DNA of 64,000 nucleotides from Microbacterium terregens (GTDB lineage: Bacteria > Pseudomonadota > Alphaproteobacteria > Sphingomonadales > Sphingomonadaceae), in assembly GCF_027922045.1 (NCBI RefSeq), contig NZ_BSEX01000024.1, positions 62,001 through 126,000 on the forward strand. Direction: 5' to 3'. This document shows positions 61,250 through 64,000 of the stretch, one piece after another. Within the stretch, counting starts at the first letter, position 1. Every line of letters starts with the position of its first letter. The notes beneath the pieces were generated by a model. It saw only the letters and a list, made by a program, of their open reading frames with translations, had not been told where the DNA came from and did no database searches. Both the position numbers and the translations under genes were made by a program.

Positions 61250-63418
61250 GTGAGACGAGCGAAGATTAGTGCAGACGAAGGCGCCCGGCTGGCTGCGGTT
61301 GCAGAATATGGCCTGAGCGATCCAAAGGCGGATCCGCGCCTTCAGGAGATCGCAGGCGCAGCAGCGCGCCGCTTCGAGGCTCCCGTCGCACTTGTCACGC
61401 TGGTGCGGGAAGCCGACCAGTTGTTCGTCGCCCGCCTGGGCCTGGAGCAAGGCGGCACTCCGCGCGACGTTTCCTTCTGCTCGCACGCACTGGAAAGCGA
61501 CGACCTGCTGGTCGTGCTCGATGCCAAGCTCGACCCGCGCTTCACCGACAACCCGCTCGTGGTCGGCCCGCCCTATGTCCGCTTCTATGCAGGCGCCCCC
61601 CTTCGCGCCCCGTCGGGCCACATCGTCGGCACCTTGTGCGTGATCGACCAGCGTCCGCGCGGCGGCTTTTCGGCACGGGATCGCCAGGCGCTGCGGGCGT
61701 TGGGACTTCGAGCCGCCGAGAGGATGGAGGAACTGCGGCTGGCGCATGCGCGCGCCGCTGGTCCTGCCCGTTTTCGCCCTGCCGCCGCCGCTTCTTCGGA
61801 GGCGGTCGCCTGTACCGATGCACAGGGCCGGATAACCTTCTGGAACGAGGCGGCAGCGCGCCTGTTCGGTGTTGCCGCGCCCGAAGCGACGGGATCCCAG
61901 CTGGTCGATTTCCTCCCCTCCCTCCGCGACGGGGCGGGAATGGCATCGCTGCTCGACACGCCCACGGACCTGGATGCCCGGCGATCGAACGGGACGTTGT
62001 TCCCGGTCGAGGTGCTGGTTCACGCAAGCTCCTCCAGCGGAAGCCCAGCCGGCTACGACGTCGTGGTGCGGGATATCGGGTCGCGCCGGCGCAGCGACGA
62101 CCTCGCCGTGCATGCTGCGAACCAGGACCCCATTACGGGCCTGCCGAACCGAACCGTGCTGGTGGAGCGGATCACCGAGTTCCTCGAGCGAGGCGAGCAG
62201 ATCCATCTGCTGCGCGTCGGCGTGGCAGGGCTCCGTCAGCTGGAGCCTACGGCATCCCCGGGGAGCCGCGACATCGCGCTGCAGAAGGTTGCGCGCCGCC
62301 TCCTCGACAGCGTGTCGCCAGGGGACACGGTCACGCGGCTGGACGAAGAGGAGTTCGCAGTCCTGCGCCCGATGCAGCCGGGCGAGCCGCGTTCCGCCGC
62401 GCTGGTCGTCGCGGACCGTATCCTTGGATCGTTGATCGCGCCGTTCGAGATCGGCAAGCAGCGCCTCCGCCTCCGCGCTCAGGTGGGCATCGCCTGCTAC
62501 CCCAAGCATGCCGACAACGCCGAATGTCTGATGGCAGCCGCCGGCGCCGCGCTCCAGGACGCTCGGCGGGACGGAAAACGGACCCGGCGCGTGTATGGAG
62601 AGGCCCTGAAGCACGAGCCTCTGGACGAAGGCGATGCCGGAGAGGCACTGGCCCAGGCGCTGGCCCGGGGAGAGTTCGAGCTGTTCTATCAGCCCCAGGT
62701 GGATCTCGCGGACGGAAGCCTCATCGGTGCCGAGGCCCTGATCCGCTGGAACCACCCGGAGCGCGGATTGCTGGTGCCGGGCGATTTCCTGGACCAGATC
62801 GAGCACGGGCCGCTGGCGGCGGAAGTCGGCACCTGGGTGCTGGAGACCGCCTGCTCCCAGGCCGTCGGGTGGCGGCGGCGCGAGCCGCGGTTTCGGATGA
62901 GCGTCAACCTGTTCGAGGCTCAGTTCCGCGGCCGGGACCTGGCAGGCGAGGTCCGCGCGATCCTCAACCGGACCGGACTGGCCCCGACCGCGCTGGAACT
63001 GGAGGTGACCGAAAAGGTCATGCTTCGCCACGACGCAGCCACGCTCGAGGCGCTGATGGCGTTGCACGCGCAGGGGGTCCGCGTCGCGTTCGATGATTTC
63101 GGCACCGGCTATGCGGCACTGAGCATGCTCAAGGCCTGCCCACTGAACCGGCTGAAGGTGGATCGCAGCTTCGTGAAGGACATCACGGCGGACGGGCCGG
63201 ACGCCCTGATCGTGGCAGCCATCGCGACGCTTGGCGCCGGGCTCGGACTCGACGTGCTGGCCGAGGGCATCGAGAACGAGGCGCAATGGGAGCTGGTACG
63301 TACCAGCGGCTGCCGGAGTGGCCAGGGCTATTTGTTCGGCCGGCCCATGCCGGCGCCCCGGTTCGAGGAATGGATGCGGCATCGAGGCCCGCTGCAACTG
63401 AGCGGAGTGCGCGCGTGA
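61250..63418 (+). CDS. GAF-PAS-(degenerate GGDEF)-EAL c-di-GMP phosphodiesterase
   Basis: A 722-residue cytoplasmic sensor. A GAF domain (about 20-160, ending GTLCVIDQRPRGGFSARD), a PAS domain (about 180-290, ACTDAQGRITFWNEAAARLFG), a GGDEF-like domain whose signature is LDEEEF instead of GGDEF, and an EAL domain (about 455-715). The EAL domain has intact catalytic segments EALIRW, MSVNLFEAQF, LEVTEK, AFDDFGTGYAAL, KVDRSFVKDI and AEGIENEAQ, so it should degrade c-di-GMP. GTG 61250 is chosen over 61244 because GGTGAGG lies seven bases before it. It diverges from the bcs operon and may tune cellulose synthesis. Its stop overlaps the next gene (GTGA). Confidence 0.93.
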   Translation: MRRAKISADEGARLAAVAEYGLSDPKADPRLQEIAGAAARRFEAPVALVTLVREADQLFVARLGLEQGGTPRDVSFCSHALESDDLLVVLDAKLDPRFTDNPLVVGPPYVRFYAGAPLRAPSGHIVGTLCVIDQRPRGGFSARDRQALRALGLRAAERMEELRLAHARAAGPARFRPAAAASSEAVACTDAQGRITFWNEAAARLFGVAAPEATGSQLVDFLPSLRDGAGMASLLDTPTDLDARRSNGTLFPVEVLVHASSSSGSPAGYDVVVRDIGSRRRSDDLAVHAANQDPITGLPNRTVLVERITEFLERGEQIHLLRVGVAGLRQLEPTASPGSRDIALQKVARRLLDSVSPGDTVTRLDEEEFAVLRPMQPGEPRSAALVVADRILGSLIAPFEIGKQRLRLRAQVGIACYPKHADNAECLMAAAGAALQDARRDGKRTRRVYGEALKHEPLDEGDAGEALAQALARGEFELFYQPQVDLADGSLIGAEALIRWNHPERGLLVPGDFLDQIEHGPLAAEVGTWVLETACSQAVGWRRREPRFRMSVNLFEAQFRGRDLAGEVRAILNRTGLAPTALELEVTEKVMLRHDAATLEALMALHAQGVRVAFDDFGTGYAALSMLKACPLNRLKVDRSFVKDITADGPDALIVAAIATLGAGLGLDVLAEGIENEAQWELVRTSGCRSGQGYLFGRPMPAPRFEEWMRHRGPLQLSGVRA

Positions 63419-64000
63419 AGATCCTCGCCTCCCTTAGCGCCCGCATCTATGCGGTAATGGCCCTTTGCGCCATCGCCACCCTGTCGCTCGGCGGGCTTCT
63501 CCTTCACAGCAGCTACCAATCCCGCGCCGCCTTCGACTGGGTCGGGCACTCGCAACGGGTCATCATCAGCCTGAATTCGCTGCAAGCCAACCTCGGCCAG
63601 GCCGAGTCCGGGCTTCGCGGCTATTTGTTGACCGACGACGCTTCGTACCTCGCGAACTTCGACGACAACATCGCCCGTGCGTCCACGCTTCGCGATACCG
63701 TGATCGAGCTCGTCCAAGACAATCCACAGCAGTTGCAGCGGGCCGAGGCGTTGCGCAGCCTCGCGACCGACAAGGCCCTGGTCATGACGCGGGCGGTGCA
63801 GCGCGGCCGGCGAGTTGGAGCGACGCAGGCGGCGAACCCCGTCTCGCGGGAGCGCGGCCGATCGCTGATGCAGCAGATCAACGCCATCACCATGGCGATG
63901 CGGGACGACGAGCGGCGCCTTCTCCTCCAGCGGACGGAAGACGCGAACCAGAGCTACGAACTCGTCCGCGTGCTCCTGTTCGTCGGCTGCCCCTTGCTCG
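63415..64000 (+). CDS. CHASE3-type membrane sensor, N-terminal part
   Basis: An open frame starting at GTG 63415, overlapping the EAL gene stop, and running off the right edge; 195 residues are visible. It has an N-terminal membrane helix (AVMALCAIATLSLGGLLLH), a helical periplasmic domain of CHASE3 character (LQANLGQAESGLRGYLLTDD, MQQINAITMAMRDDERRLL) and the start of a second helix VRVLLFVGCPLL. This is the sensor half of a histidine kinase or a diguanylate cyclase; the output domain is outside the window. Coupling to the EAL gene suggests one signalling unit. Confidence 0.8.
   Translation, partial: MKILASLSARIYAVMALCAIATLSLGGLLLHSSYQSRAAFDWVGHSQRVIISLNSLQANLGQAESGLRGYLLTDDASYLANFDDNIARASTLRDTVIELVQDNPQQLQRAEALRSLATDKALVMTRAVQRGRRVGATQAANPVSRERGRSLMQQINAITMAMRDDERRLLLQRTEDANQSYELVRVLLFVGCPLL

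Overview
The window looks like chromosomal DNA of an alphaproteobacterium, most probably a Sphingomonas or a close relative (Sphingomonadaceae). The reasons are high GC, several large TonB-dependent receptors, a CckA hybrid kinase, an Asp-type (Mg-dependent) porphobilinogen synthase, a GTTC-N7-GTTC LexA box upstream of recA, and an oxidative (Weimberg-type) xylose gene pair next to glycoside hydrolases. This assignment rests on gene families and motifs only. No rRNA, CRISPR array, insertion sequence or prophage is visible.

Layout. 1-3.2 kb: a coupled YhaO/YhaN (SbcDC-like) nuclease-ATPase pair, about 650 bp of non-coding sequence, an AlpA-type regulator and tRNA-Arg(ACG). Together these look like the edge or scar of an integrated element. 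3.3-9.7 kb: a lipoprotein, a fused MFS/spermidine-synthase-like protein, hemB, a lipid kinase and a type-B carboxylesterase. 9.7-16.3 kb: a sugar module of xylX-xylB, a LacI-type regulator, a GH3 enzyme and an SGNH esterase. 16.5-17.6 kb: a cysteine-synthase-like PLP enzyme. 17.8-23.9 kb: two consecutive metal or siderophore uptake modules, DUF2946-TonB receptor-PepSY and DUF3649-PepSY-DUF3325. 24-26 kb: a PlcP-like/Agt-like pair with PhoB-type repeats upstream, suggesting lipid remodelling under phosphate limitation.

26-37.7 kb: a DUF885 peptidase, two coupled Fe(II)/2-oxoglutarate oxygenases, a divergent TPR-oxygenase fusion, a 998-residue TonB-dependent receptor, a small secreted protein, an S10 carboxypeptidase and a GH43 enzyme. 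The oxygenase-receptor-peptidase grouping is the most open-ended part of the window. 38-46.5 kb: housekeeping and cell-cycle genes (recA, a single-domain response regulator, cckA, an M13 peptidase, a DUF2062 protein, smpB, prolyl iminopeptidase). 46.5-50.5 kb: a small ORF, a GH16 enzyme, a tandem RBBP9-like hydrolase pair of which one has lost its nucleophile, and a dicarboxylate symporter.

50.6-61 kb: a complete, tightly overlapping cellulose synthesis operon transcribed leftwards (bcsR-like, bcsQ, fused bcsAB, bcsC, bcsD, bcsZ). It is flanked by a divergent GAF-PAS-(degenerate GGDEF)-EAL protein coupled to a CHASE3 sensor that runs off the right edge. The PilZ domain in BcsAB and the EAL protein next door suggest local c-di-GMP control of cellulose. 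Many genes overlap by ATGA, TGATG or TAATG, so translational coupling is a general feature. Several convergent gene ends carry terminators or paired REP-like hairpins.
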